From Haloarchaeobius iranensis (GTDB lineage Archaea > Halobacteriota > Halobacteria > Halobacteriales > Natrialbaceae), in the NCBI RefSeq assembly GCF_900103505.1, contig NZ_FNIA01000015.1, positions 1 through 64,000 on the forward strand: a DNA stretch of 64,000 bases, written 5' to 3'. Of the stretch, positions 34,355-42,936 are shown one piece after another; the stretch's first letter is position 1, and each line of letters begins with the position of its first letter. A program made the position numbers and the translations under genes. Under the pieces are notes generated by a model. The model was given only the letters and a program-made list of their open reading frames with translations, ran no database searches and was not told the DNA's origin.

Positions 34355-35083
34355 ATGACGGAGATGTACGAGTTCGCGTTCGACATCAGATACGACGACG
34401 GTGCCGACGAGTACATGCAGGCGTTCATCGAGGACGACTCGCTGCGCTCGGAGGCCGTCTACGCGTGCTTCGACCCCGCCGAGATGTGGGTTCTCGAGAG
34501 CGTCACCGGCGACACCGAGTCGATAACCGCCGTCAGCGACCTGGTGCTCGCGGAGTCCATGGACCGGGACTCGGTGAGCGGTCGTCCCTGTGACGCGACG
34601 CGACAGACGAGCACCCTGGCCTCGGACCCGCGGCGGCTCGTCACCTTCACGTACGTCAGCGACGTGACGTACTGCGACGCGGTCCCGGTCATCGCTGCGA
34701 AGTACGTCGACGACGGCGTCCTCTTCAGACAGACACGAGACGGAGAGACGGCACACTGGCAGGTGTTCGTCCAGAACGACGACCAGATCGGCCTGCTGTA
34801 CGACACCCTGAGCGCCCGCCTCGGTGACGGCCTGGACTTCTCGTTCGACCACCTCACGGAGGGGGGCCAGTGGGACAGCCGGCTGCTCTCCCCGGAGGGC
34901 GTGCGTCCGGAACAACGCGAGGCGCTCGCGGTCGCGGTCGAGCGCGGCTACTTCGAGACACCCAGGGAGGTGACCCTCGACGAACTCGCCGACGAACTCG
35001 ACCTGCCGCGTTCGACGGTCTCGTATCGCCTGCGTCGCGCCACCGCCGAACTCGCGAAGGGCTTCGTCGAACACCAACCATGA
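34355..35083 (+). CDS. Bat-type HTH transcriptional regulator
   Basis: The 242-residue protein has an N-terminal domain with strand-rich FDIRYDDGADEYMQAFIEDD, a middle domain and the C-terminal HTH_10 domain (SPEGVRPEQREALAVAVERG, then ELADELDLPRSTVSYRLRRA as the recognition helix). ATG 34355 gives the acidic start MTEMYEF. The stop at 35083 overlaps a 19-codon ORF that in turn overlaps the rhodanese start, so regulator and sulfurtransferase are probably co-translated. A redox- or sulfide-sensing role is plausible from context, but no sensor residues are recognised. Confidence 0.85.
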   Translation: MTEMYEFAFDIRYDDGADEYMQAFIEDDSLRSEAVYACFDPAEMWVLESVTGDTESITAVSDLVLAESMDRDSVSGRPCDATRQTSTLASDPRRLVTFTYVSDVTYCDAVPVIAAKYVDDGVLFRQTRDGETAHWQVFVQNDDQIGLLYDTLSARLGDGLDFSFDHLTEGGQWDSRLLSPEGVRPEQREALAVAVERGYFETPREVTLDELADELDLPRSTVSYRLRRATAELAKGFVEHQP

Positions 35084-35139
35084 CCACGAGAACGACACCA
35101 ACCGACGAGTCGTCCAGTGCACGGAGGGGTACCCGATGA
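35080..35139 (+). CDS. Possible coupling micro-ORF (19 codons)
   Basis: The frame MTTRTTPTDESSSARRGTR starts at ATG 35080 inside the Bat-type stop (ATGA) and stops at 35139 inside the rhodanese ATG (ATGA at 35136). It exactly bridges the gap between the two genes. Ribosomes finishing the regulator could pass through it and reinitiate at the rhodanese. The peptide has no domain. Confidence 0.35.
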   Translation: MTTRTTPTDESSSARRGTR

Positions 35140-36005
35140 CGCCCACCGACTCTCCCGAGACAGCGCTCGTCTCGCCCGAGTGGGTGGCCGAGAGGCTCGA
35201 CGAGTTCGCCGCGGACGACGACGCGTACCGTCTCGTCGAGGTCGACGTGAACACCCGGTTCTACGACCGCGGCCACGCGCCCGGCGCGGTCGGGCTCGAC
35301 TGGGAGCGCGACCTCCGCGCGGCGGACAGGCACGACATCCTCAGCGCCGCGGAACTCGAACGGCTCCTCGGCGAGAGCGGCATCTCCGAGGACACGACGG
35401 TGGTCGCGTACGGCGACAACTCGAACTGGTTCGCCACGCACTTCTACTGGCAGCTCACGTACTACGGCCACTCGGACGTTCGCATCATGGACGGCGGGCG
35501 GGGGTACTGGACGGACCACTCCTACCCGCTGTCGACCGACCCCGTCGACCCGCCGACGGTCGAGTACGGTCGCTCGCTCTCGCCGCCGGCGAGTCCCGAC
35601 GTGCGAGCCTCCCGCGACGACGTCTTCGCGGCGGTCGGCTCCGACACGAAGCTCGTCGACGTCAGGCTGGCCGAGGAGTACCGCGGGGAGATCACGGCGC
35701 CGCCCGGGATCGACGAGGTCGCGATGCGTGGCGGCCACGTGCCGGGCGCACTCAACGTGTTCTGGGGCGACAACATCCAGCCCGACGAGCAGTTCAAGTC
35801 CCGCGAGGAGCTCCGGGCGCTCTACCGGGAGTACGGCATCGCGCCGACGGACGACGTCATCGTCTACTGTCGCATCGGGGAGCGCTCCTCTATCACGTGG
35901 TTCGTGCTGTCCGAGCTCCTCGGCTACGACTCCGTGCGGAACTACGACGGCTCCTGGACGGAGTGGGGCAACATGATCGGGATGCCCATCGAGCGCGGCG
36001 AGTGA
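35136..36005 (+). CDS. Rhodanese-type thiosulfate sulfurtransferase
   Basis: The 289-residue protein has two rhodanese domains. The N-terminal half (to about 145) lacks an active Cys (RGHAPGAVGLDW, VAYGDNSNWFA). The C-terminal half carries the CRIGERSS loop with Cys245. It moves sulfane sulfur from thiosulfate or similar donors. It is coupled to the Bat-type regulator by ATGA overlaps through a micro-ORF, and TusA-like, SQR-like and DUF1641 genes lie downstream. Confidence 0.93.
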   Translation: MTPTDSPETALVSPEWVAERLDEFAADDDAYRLVEVDVNTRFYDRGHAPGAVGLDWERDLRAADRHDILSAAELERLLGESGISEDTTVVAYGDNSNWFATHFYWQLTYYGHSDVRIMDGGRGYWTDHSYPLSTDPVDPPTVEYGRSLSPPASPDVRASRDDVFAAVGSDTKLVDVRLAEEYRGEITAPPGIDEVAMRGGHVPGALNVFWGDNIQPDEQFKSREELRALYREYGIAPTDDVIVYCRIGERSSITWFVLSELLGYDSVRNYDGSWTEWGNMIGMPIERGE

Positions 36006-36404
36006 GCGCGCGGCGAGCGGCCGCCACCGACATCACGTTGGTCTGTCGCGCTGGGACCGGGAGGTCCAATCAAGCAGTATTGTCCTGAGACGACATTCAG
36101 ATTCGTTCATCGACGGCCCCGACACTCACTGTCGCTCGGGTTATGGCGGTTCGTTCCCCTCTCCGTCGTTCGGCTCAACGCGACAGGGAGGAGTGCAGAC
36201 GGAACGGCCAGAGGTCGTTTCGGTCGAGTACCTGGCTCTCACAGCGCTACGGATTGTCGAGGACGGTAGCGCCATCCTCGGCACCGGCGGAGGTGTCGCG
36301 CGTCTCGGGCCGCTCTGAGTCCATGCGGACGCGGGAATGTTGTTGTGCGCCAACTGAAAACCCATACACGGCCATCCCCGAGTGCTCGCACGGAGCGATA
36401 ACCC
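36006..36404. other. Gene-poor gap with a short coding-like stretch
   Basis: No complete gene is seen in about 400 bases. From GTG 36193 to TGA 36318 there is a 41-codon frame (VQTERPEVVSVEYLALTALR...) with haloarchaeal-looking composition and a GGGAGG three bases before the start. It could be a small protein or a gene remnant. No homology is recognised. The rest shows nothing notable. Confidence 0.35.
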
Positions 36405-36650
36405 ATGGCAGACACACAACTCGAAGCGGACGTGACGGTGAACGCGGTCGGCTCGTCGTGTCCAGGGCCCCTGATGGAGCTCGTCGGGAACGCCAAGGAC
36501 GTCGACCCCGGGACGGTCATCCGGCTCCAGAGCTCGAACGAGGGCACCGAACCGGACGTCGCCGAGTGGAGCGAGGAGTCCGGGAACGAACTGCTCGACG
36601 TGGTCGACCGGGGCGACCACTGGGACCTCTACGTACGTATCGATGACTGA
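36405..36650 (+). CDS. tusA: TusA/SirA-like sulfur-carrier protein
   Basis: The 81-residue protein matches TusA: the CPGP motif at residues 19-22 (SSCPGPLMEL) with the sulfur-carrying Cys19, followed by a helix and beta strands. It passes persulfide sulfur between rhodanese and downstream acceptors. Its stop at 36650 overlaps a truncated oxidoreductase frame, and the SQR-like gene follows. The set is coherent with sulfide or sulfane-sulfur handling. Confidence 0.9.
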   Translation: MADTQLEADVTVNAVGSSCPGPLMELVGNAKDVDPGTVIRLQSSNEGTEPDVAEWSEESGNELLDVVDRGDHWDLYVRIDD

Positions 36651-36771
36651 ACCCGTCGTCGTCGTCGTTGGCGGTGGGACGGCCGGTTCGGTCCTCGTGA
36701 ACAGCCTCGTCCGGCTACTGGATGGGGTCGGTACCGCCGGCCCATCGCCGGGCGGACAGACGACCAGCTGA
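36643..36771 (+). pseudogene. Remnant of an FAD/NAD(P) oxidoreductase
   Basis: A 42-codon frame starts at ATG 36643, overlapping the tusA stop. It reads MTEPVVVVVGGGTAGSVLVN, then SLVRLLDG, and stops. This is the beta-alpha start of a dinucleotide-binding flavoprotein with the G-G-G-T-A-G motif, then truncation. The intact flavoprotein at 36813 has a similar but different opening (LVLGAGAGGTMTANAL). The remnant looks like the leftover of a deleted or displaced second copy. Confidence 0.6.
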
Positions 36772-36812
36772 CACAGGCAATCGAACGACGACACAACAAC
36801 GCTACGATACCA

Positions 36813-37988
36813 ATGACAGCAAACAGACCCAGCGTTCTCGTCCTCGGCGCCGGTGCCGGCGGGACGATGACCGCCAACGCGCTCCGTCGGCGGCTCGACG
36901 CCGACGTGACCGTGATAGACAAAGGCCGGACGCACAGATACCAGCCAGCCTACTACCTGATACCGTTCGACTACATGGAGCTGGCCGACCAGGAGCGCGA
37001 CACGCGCGAACTGCTCCACGACGAGGTCTCGTTCGTGGAGGACGAGGTCACGGGAATCGACCCCGACGACCGGCGTGTCGAGGGCGAGGCGGACAGCTAC
37101 GAGTACGACGTCCTGATAACCGCGGTCGGGAACGACCGCCGGCCGGACGCGGTGCCGGGGATGCTGGAGGGCTGGAACCGGACCGACTCGGTGTACCCGT
37201 TCTACCACGCCTCCGCGGCGGCGGCGCTCGGCGACGCCGTCGACGAGTTCGACGGGGGGCGCTTCCTGGTGACCGTGCCGGACACGCCCATCAAGTGCGG
37301 TGGCGCACCGCTGAAGCTCACGATGCTGATGGAGGAGCACATCCGGAAGCGCGGTCTCCGCGACGACGCGGAGCTCGTGATGACGAAGCCGGGGGCCGAG
37401 GTGTTCGGCACCGGTCCGAAGGCACCGTACCAGGAGCGGATCGAGGAGATCTGGGACGAGCGCGACATCACGTTCGTCCCCGAGTTCACCGTCTCCGAGG
37501 TCGATTACGAGGAGCAGGTCGTCCGCTCTGCGGAGGGCGACTCGCTCGAGTACGACCTCTACGCGCCGGTCCCACCGCAGTACGGCCACGAGTTCGTCGT
37601 CGAGAACTCGCCGCTGACCGACGGCGGGGAGTACGTCAGCGTCGACGACAACACCCTGCAACACGAGACGTACCCCGAGGTGTTCGCGCTGGGTGACAAC
37701 GCCGACGTCCCGACCTCACGGACTGCATCGGCCGCACGGAAGCAGTCGCACGTCGTCGTCGACAACGTCGAGCGGTACCTGGACGGCCGGTCCCCGGCCC
37801 CCGACTACGACGGCTACACCGCCTGTCCGATACTGACCGAGGAGGGCAAGGCGATGATCGCGGAGTTCGACTACGAGGACTCCATCTCGGCGCCCATCGT
37901 CAGCCGGCTGAACTGGTTCCTCGACGTCAACGTGATACCGTCGCTGTACTGGAACGTCTGGATGCGCGGCTACGACCCCGTCCCCTGA
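36813..37988 (+). CDS. Sulfide:quinone-oxidoreductase-like flavoprotein
   Basis: The 391-residue protein has an N-terminal FAD motif (VLVLGAGAGGTMTANALR) and two redox-active Cys: Cys162 in IKCGGAPLKL and Cys338 in YTACPILTEEG. These match two of the SQR Cys. The third canonical Cys near residue 128 is not seen, so it may be a type with different Cys use, or a related FCSD/NDH-like enzyme. A late FALGDNAD contacts FAD. It probably oxidises sulfide at the membrane and feeds quinone, which cytochrome bd could oxidise. DUF1641 gene follows after three bases. Confidence 0.88.
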   Translation: MTANRPSVLVLGAGAGGTMTANALRRRLDADVTVIDKGRTHRYQPAYYLIPFDYMELADQERDTRELLHDEVSFVEDEVTGIDPDDRRVEGEADSYEYDVLITAVGNDRRPDAVPGMLEGWNRTDSVYPFYHASAAAALGDAVDEFDGGRFLVTVPDTPIKCGGAPLKLTMLMEEHIRKRGLRDDAELVMTKPGAEVFGTGPKAPYQERIEEIWDERDITFVPEFTVSEVDYEEQVVRSAEGDSLEYDLYAPVPPQYGHEFVVENSPLTDGGEYVSVDDNTLQHETYPEVFALGDNADVPTSRTASAARKQSHVVVDNVERYLDGRSPAPDYDGYTACPILTEEGKAMIAEFDYEDSISAPIVSRLNWFLDVNVIPSLYWNVWMRGYDPVP

Positions 37989-37991
37989 ACC

Positions 37992-38918
37992 ATGAGTGAC
38001 GCACCCTCCGAGTTCGACGCGGTCGCACGGGACGGCGATGCCGACCTCCAGGAACTGGCCGCCAGGGTCGACGCCCAGGCGGACGACCTCCTCGCGCTGC
38101 TCGACCTGCTCACGGTGGTCCGCGGTCTGAGCGACGACCTCGTCCCGGAGCTCCGGACGGCCGCGGCCGAGAACCGCGAGCCACTGGCCGACCTGCGGGT
38201 CGCCCTCGAGAACGAGGAGACCCTGCGCCTCGTCCAGCAGGTCGGGAACAACGCCGACTCCCTGGCCGACCTGCTCGACCTCGCGGTCGTCGCGCAGGAC
38301 CTCTCCGCGGAGCTCGTGCCCGAGCTGCGGGCCGTCGCCGCCGAGAACCGCGGCGAGATCGCCCAGCTCAGGGTGGCCCTCGAACGGGAGGAGACGGTGG
38401 TGCTCCTGCGGCGACTCGGGGAGAACACCGACACCTTCCTCGACCTGCTGTCGACGCTGGAGGTGGCGAGCGACGCGCTCGCCGACGTCGCCCCGGCGGA
38501 CGAGGCCGCCGCCACCGCCGCCCGCGAGGACGTCCGCCGGCTGGCTGCCGCGTTCGACCGCGCGGAGTCCGTTGAGACGCTCGCCGCACTCGGCGAGAAC
38601 ATGGAGACGTTCCGCGGGCTGGTCGCCCTCGTCGAAGGGTTCGGCGACGCCGCGGACCGGAGCACGGACGAGTACTACCGGCTCGGCACGCAGCTGGGGG
38701 AGGCCGCGACCGTCGCGGAGCGGGCGACCGACCCTCACGTGGTCGAGACCCTCGACGCCGGCGCGAGCGCGCTCGCCGACGAGACGACCGACCGTCGGGT
38801 CGGGCTGCTCGGGTTGCTCGGCGCGCTCCGGAACGACGATGTCCAGCGGACGCTCGGGACGCTGGTCGAGGCAGCCGAGCGCGTCGGCCGTGTGCGGAGC
38901 TCCGACCAGTCCGACTGA
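37992..38918 (+). CDS. DUF1641 repeat protein, SQR partner
   Basis: The 308-residue acidic, helical protein contains two full tandem repeats of about 70 residues (ELVPELRAVAAENRGEIAQL-type) and a third partial one near LAALGENMETFRGLV. DUF1641 genes often neighbour sulfide:quinone-oxidoreductase-like genes, and this one follows after three bases. Its role is unknown; a scaffolding or membrane-association function is guessed. The first ATG after the SQR stop gives the full repeat. Confidence 0.85.
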   Translation: MSDAPSEFDAVARDGDADLQELAARVDAQADDLLALLDLLTVVRGLSDDLVPELRTAAAENREPLADLRVALENEETLRLVQQVGNNADSLADLLDLAVVAQDLSAELVPELRAVAAENRGEIAQLRVALEREETVVLLRRLGENTDTFLDLLSTLEVASDALADVAPADEAAATAAREDVRRLAAAFDRAESVETLAALGENMETFRGLVALVEGFGDAADRSTDEYYRLGTQLGEAATVAERATDPHVVETLDAGASALADETTDRRVGLLGLLGALRNDDVQRTLGTLVEAAERVGRVRSSDQSD

Positions 38919-39189
38919 CAGAACGGTTGCTAGTACCGACCTCCGGGCGGCCCTGTTCGTCCGGCTACCCCTCGGATTTTGACCGGTGATCGACCGCGGC
39001 AGACCGCCGGGGCTGTCTCATCCCTCGAAGGCGGCCAGCAGCTCGTCGAGGGCCGGGTGTTCAGCACGGCGGCCGTCTCACACCAGCCACGACGAGCCTG
39101 TACCACCCCGAGGTGCACGAGTCCGGGCCTGCCGGTGGTGTGGGCGTCTCCGGAGACGACGCAGTCGACCGTCTCGCGGGCCGAAGCGG
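38919..39189. other. Convergent gap with a coding-like remnant
   Basis: Between DUF1641 and nosY there is no complete gene. On the minus strand, 39018-39077 reads DGRRAEHPALDELLAAFEG and then a stop, preceded by a stop in the same frame. That composition looks like the tail of a real protein, so it may be the end of a decayed gene downstream of nosY. No terminator stem was identified. Confidence 0.3.
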
Positions 39190-39984
39190 TCAACGCCACG
39201 CGAGCCGGGTCGCCAGCGCGAGGCTGGCGGCCAACCAGGCGAGCAGCGCGGCCGTGCCGAGGAGCGCGGTCGGCCCCTCGGGGACGGCGACGCCCGTCGG
39301 CGCGACGCTCAGTTCGAGGACGAGACTCCGGTAGGCGCTGTTCGGACTGAGCGCGAGTACGGCGGTCGGGACGTGCTCGCCGGATACCGAGCCGAGCAGG
39401 GCACTGTCCAGGCCGACGACGAGCGCGACGACGCCGCCGGTGGCCAGTGCGAGCCCGCCACGGGTCGAACGTGCGGCGGCCGAGACCAGCGTCGCGATGG
39501 CGAGCGCGACCAGCGCGAACAGCGCCGTCGCCAGCGCGTATCGGAGGTAGAGCGCGGGCGAGTCCGCCGTGGGGTGGGAGGCGACCACCGAGAGCTGTGC
39601 CGTGTCGCTCGTGGGGACGACCGAGCCGGCGAGGACGAACGAGAGCAGCACCAGCCCGAGCACGACGACGGCCCGGCCGAGGTAGACCCCGACGACGTAC
39701 CAGTGCCCGGCGATGGGATACGTCCGGATGGTCTCCAGCTCCCCGCTCTCGCGGTCGCCGAGCAGCGCCCGGTAGCCGACGGCGAACGAGAGCACCGGGA
39801 CGAGCAGCTCGACGGGCGTCAGCAGGTCGAGCACGAGCGCGAGGTACGCGCCGGTCCCGCCCAGCCATCCGATGCCGCCGACCAGCACCACGTAGCCGAG
39901 GCCGACCGCCAGCAGTGTCGGGGTCCGGAGGACGGTGCGGAACTCGCGCTCGGCGACGTCGGCCACGTAGCGGAGCTCGCTCAC
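39190..39984 (-). CDS. nosY: ABC-2 type permease NosY
   Basis: The 264-residue membrane protein has about six helices, with LLTPVELLVPVLSFAVGYR and GDRESGELETIRTYPIAG matching ABC-2 permeases of the NosY type. The start codon is GTG at 39984, which overlaps the nosF stop (GTGA). NosY with NosF forms the ABC transporter that, with NosD, matures the nitrous oxide reductase copper site. Confidence 0.88.
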   Translation of the reverse strand: MSELRYVADVAEREFRTVLRTPTLLAVGLGYVVLVGGIGWLGGTGAYLALVLDLLTPVELLVPVLSFAVGYRALLGDRESGELETIRTYPIAGHWYVVGVYLGRAVVVLGLVLLSFVLAGSVVPTSDTAQLSVVASHPTADSPALYLRYALATALFALVALAIATLVSAAARSTRGGLALATGGVVALVVGLDSALLGSVSGEHVPTAVLALSPNSAYRSLVLELSVAPTGVAVPEGPTALLGTAALLAWLAASLALATRLAWR

Positions 39985-40760
39985 GCGCGGTCACCCCCGT
40001 GGAGGCCGGGCGAGACGCCGACCGTGCCCCCGCCGTGGCCGAGTGTCTCGATGGCGTCGTCGAGCGTCGTCGCGCCAGCCTCGGCCAGCAGCTCCGCGGG
40101 CGGGCCAGCGGCGACGAGTTCGCCGCGGTCGACGAGCAGCACCATGTCCGCGATACGGTCGACCGTGTGGAGGTCGTGCGTGGAGAGGAGCACAGCGTCG
40201 CCGTCGGCCGCGAGGGCGCCGATGACCTCCCTGAGGTGGCGGGCCATCGTGGGGTCGAGCCCGGTCGCCGGCTCGTCGAGGACGAACACCGACGGGTCGC
40301 CGACCATCGCCTGGGCGAGCCCGAGCAGTCGGCGCATGCCCCCGGAGAGCGCGTCGACGCGGCGGTCCGCGACGGCCGAGAGCCCGACCCTGTCGAGGAC
40401 GGCGTCGACGTCCGTGGCGTCCCCCACGAGCGACCCGTAGAACCCGACGGTCTCGGCGACGGTGAACTGCCGGCGGAACGCGGGCTGCTGGGCGAGGTAG
40501 CCGACCCGGCGGCCGCCGTCGCCGGCGACGGTGACGGAACCGGCGTCGGGTTCGAGCAGGTCGGCGACCAGTCGCAGCAGCGTGGTCTTCCCGCTCCCGT
40601 TCGGGCCGACGACACAGGCGACCGTGCCGCCCGGAACGGTGAACGATACGTCCCCGAGGACGTCGAGGCCGTCGAAGGAGTGGCTCACGTCGGTGACCTC
40701 GACGGCCGGTCGCTGTTCGGCTGGCTGTTCCTCTGCTCGGCCGGTCTGTCGAGTGCTCAT
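39981..40760 (-). CDS. nosF: ABC transporter ATPase NosF
   Basis: The 259-residue protein has Walker A GPNGSGKTTLLRL, signature LSGGMRRLLGLAQAM, Walker B VFVLDEPATGLDP and H-loop STHDL. It is the cytoplasmic ATPase paired with NosY. The ATG at 40760 overlaps the nosD stop (ATGA). Confidence 0.93.
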   Translation of the reverse strand: MSTRQTGRAEEQPAEQRPAVEVTDVSHSFDGLDVLGDVSFTVPGGTVACVVGPNGSGKTTLLRLVADLLEPDAGSVTVAGDGGRRVGYLAQQPAFRRQFTVAETVGFYGSLVGDATDVDAVLDRVGLSAVADRRVDALSGGMRRLLGLAQAMVGDPSVFVLDEPATGLDPTMARHLREVIGALAADGDAVLLSTHDLHTVDRIADMVLLVDRGELVAAGPPAELLAEAGATTLDDAIETLGHGGGTVGVSPGLHGGDRA

Positions 40761-42736
40761 GATACGCTCACGTTGTGCGTCTCCAGTCGGTTCGGGTGGA
40801 CCGGGTCTGTCAGCGGTGCGGGGTCGACGACGCTCGGGCGACGGAGGCCCGGCGCCGCCTGCTGGAACTGGTCGAACATGCGGGCCGCCGGCGAGTAGGC
40901 GAGCGCGTTCGCGACCGGCGAGCGCCGAGCGTTCCGGTCGACGGGGTCCGTCGGCCGGTAGGCCCGCTCCACGACGCCGTCGCCGTCGCGGTCGACGCCG
41001 GGCACGGCCCCCCAGTAGTTGCCGCGGCCGTCGACGGCCCAGCTCTCGAGCGTCGCCGTGCCGGGCGACACCGGCCTGTCGTTGCCGACGACGTCGTTCT
41101 CGAACACGTCGTTGGTGGGGAGCATCGTCGTCGACCGGACGCCCACGCCGTTGTCGACGACCGTGTTCCCGCGGTAGGTCGACCGGGCGGTGCCGATCGA
41201 GAGGCCGACCTCGTTGTTCGCGACCACGTTCCCCGTCACGTAGGAGGCCGTGCCGGCGGTGCTGATGCCGACGCTGCTGTTCCGCACGTCGTTGCCGACC
41301 ACGGCGTTGCCGGCCGGCCGGGTCATCACGTAGATGCCGGTGTTCACGTCGCGGACGGTGTTGTTCACGACGAGCGTGTCGCTCGTGTACATGTCGTGGA
41401 AGCCGAACCGGAGGTCCTCGACGTGGTTGTCGCGGACCACCGTCCCGTCGGCGTAGTGCGCGTAGACGGCGTCACGCCCGCCGTCGAACCGGGAGTCCTC
41501 GACGACCATCCGGGAGTACATCGGCAGGACGCTCATGAATCCAGACAGCCCGTCGGTGCCGGTCACCTGGGTCTCGCGGACGACGACGCCGTCGCTGTCG
41601 AGGGCGACGACGCCGTTCGAGGGCGTGTCGATGCGGACGTTCTCGACCAGCGACCGGTCGGCGTCGTGCAGCCGCACCGCAGCATCGCCGTAGCCGTACG
41701 TGAGCCTGATGCGACGGTCCCAGGCCGACCCGTCGTCGGACTCCAGCTGGCCGGCGTTGGCGTCCCCGACCCCCACGATCCGGAGGTCGGTGAGTGCGAC
41801 GGCGGGCGAGCTGACGGTCACGACGGTGCCGTCGCCGCCCCCGTCGAGGACGGTGTCGGTGCCGGTCCCGGCGAGCGTGAGCGGTCTCCCGACGGAGAGG
41901 TTCGCGTCGTACCGCCCGGCGAGGAGCCTGACCGTGGTGTTCGCCGGCGCGCGGTCGACAGCCGCGGCGAGCGTCGGCGCGTCCTCGCCCAGCACCACAG
42001 CAGCCGGCGCGTCGCCGGCGGCGTCTTCGGGGGACACCCGGCCGGCCGCGGTCTCGACCGCCGGTCGATCGGTGCCGACGACCATCGACACCGGCCGGTC
42101 CAGCGTCCCGTGCGCCCGTTCGACGGTCCGGTCGGCCCACCGCTGTCGCTCGGCGACGGGCGGCTCGTGGTCGACGGCGTCGGTCCGGTCCGCCCGTCGC
42201 TCCCGGAGGCCCTCCCAGTCGACGACGCTGCCGTCGTGGGCCGCAGCGAACGCCCGGGCCGCCGCCCTGTCGCCGAATGGGAGCGCGGTCGGTCCGGCAG
42301 GTGTCCGCGCCGGCGTTCCGACGACGAACCAGGCGTCCTCGGCGCGCGTCCAGCCGGGCGCCGCGGCGTCGGGGAGCGTCACGTACCCCTCGTCGGTCAG
42401 CGCGGGGTCGGTGCCGGCGAGGTCGTTGACGAAGACCGCGAGCGGGCGGCCGAACTGGGCCCGGTGCCGGGGGTGGGAGACGCCCGTGACGAGCGCGTCG
42501 GTCCCGTAGTAGCCGACGACGTACTCGTACTGCGAGTAGAACACCTGTCCTCTCGGGACGACGTACCCCGCCTCCCGCGCCTGCTCGACGTCGACACCGG
42601 TCAGGCCGGTCGTGAGGGTCCGGTCGAAGGCCACCGGCGAGAGCTGCTCGCCGTCGCCGGTGTCGACGACGAGCCCGCTCCCGGCGACCAGCAGCGCGAG
42701 CAGCACGACGGCGCCGGCGAGCGTGACCGTCCTCAT
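40757..42736 (-). CDS. nosD: NosD copper-site maturation protein with NosL-like N-terminal domain
   Basis: The 659-residue protein has an N-terminal hydrophobic signal/anchor (LAGAVVLLALLVAGS), then a domain at about 81-180 with the NosL tail pattern AWFVVGTPARTPAGP and ADRAAARAFAAAHDGSVVDW but no Cys or Met pair, then a right-handed beta-helix of many parallel strands (about 245-600), typical of NosD. In NosD the helix carries the exported copper-assembly function. The ATG overlaps the stop of a 67-codon ORF (ATGA). The extra N-terminal domain is distinctive. Confidence 0.88.
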   Translation of the reverse strand: MRTVTLAGAVVLLALLVAGSGLVVDTGDGEQLSPVAFDRTLTTGLTGVDVEQAREAGYVVPRGQVFYSQYEYVVGYYGTDALVTGVSHPRHRAQFGRPLAVFVNDLAGTDPALTDEGYVTLPDAAAPGWTRAEDAWFVVGTPARTPAGPTALPFGDRAAARAFAAAHDGSVVDWEGLRERRADRTDAVDHEPPVAERQRWADRTVERAHGTLDRPVSMVVGTDRPAVETAAGRVSPEDAAGDAPAAVVLGEDAPTLAAAVDRAPANTTVRLLAGRYDANLSVGRPLTLAGTGTDTVLDGGGDGTVVTVSSPAVALTDLRIVGVGDANAGQLESDDGSAWDRRIRLTYGYGDAAVRLHDADRSLVENVRIDTPSNGVVALDSDGVVVRETQVTGTDGLSGFMSVLPMYSRMVVEDSRFDGGRDAVYAHYADGTVVRDNHVEDLRFGFHDMYTSDTLVVNNTVRDVNTGIYVMTRPAGNAVVGNDVRNSSVGISTAGTASYVTGNVVANNEVGLSIGTARSTYRGNTVVDNGVGVRSTTMLPTNDVFENDVVGNDRPVSPGTATLESWAVDGRGNYWGAVPGVDRDGDGVVERAYRPTDPVDRNARRSPVANALAYSPAARMFDQFQQAAPGLRRPSVVDPAPLTDPVHPNRLETHNVSVS

Positions 42737-42936
42737 GGCTCGGCCCTCACCCCGTTCACTTCGGTCGGGGCGTCGCCAGGCGCGCCGACGGCTTCCTTGC
42801 CGTCGCCGGGTTCGAGAGCTGTACTAGTGCAAAGATTGACCAATACTGTCCGGCTGCTGGCTTGGCGGAGTGGTCGTGCGGGCCGTCCCGTCCGACCCCG
42901 CTCGTGTCCGTGGAAGGGTGGTGTGTCGCCTGTCAT
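42733..42936 (-). CDS. Unexplained bridging ORF between ccdA and nosD
   Basis: This 67-codon frame starts at ATG 42936 overlapping the ccdA stop (ATGA) and ends at 42733 overlapping the nosD start (ATGA). The first half is Gly/Arg-rich (GHERGRTGRPARPLRQASS), the second half acidic and Gly-rich (EPGDGKEAVGAPGDAPTE). Composition is mixed, so it may be a real small protein or a coupling frame. An AT-rich patch inside, on plus at 42823-42850, might instead be a second promoter for nosD. No family is recognised. Confidence 0.4.
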   Translation of the reverse strand: MTGDTPPFHGHERGRTGRPARPLRQASSRTVLVNLCTSTALEPGDGKEAVGAPGDAPTEVNGVRAEP

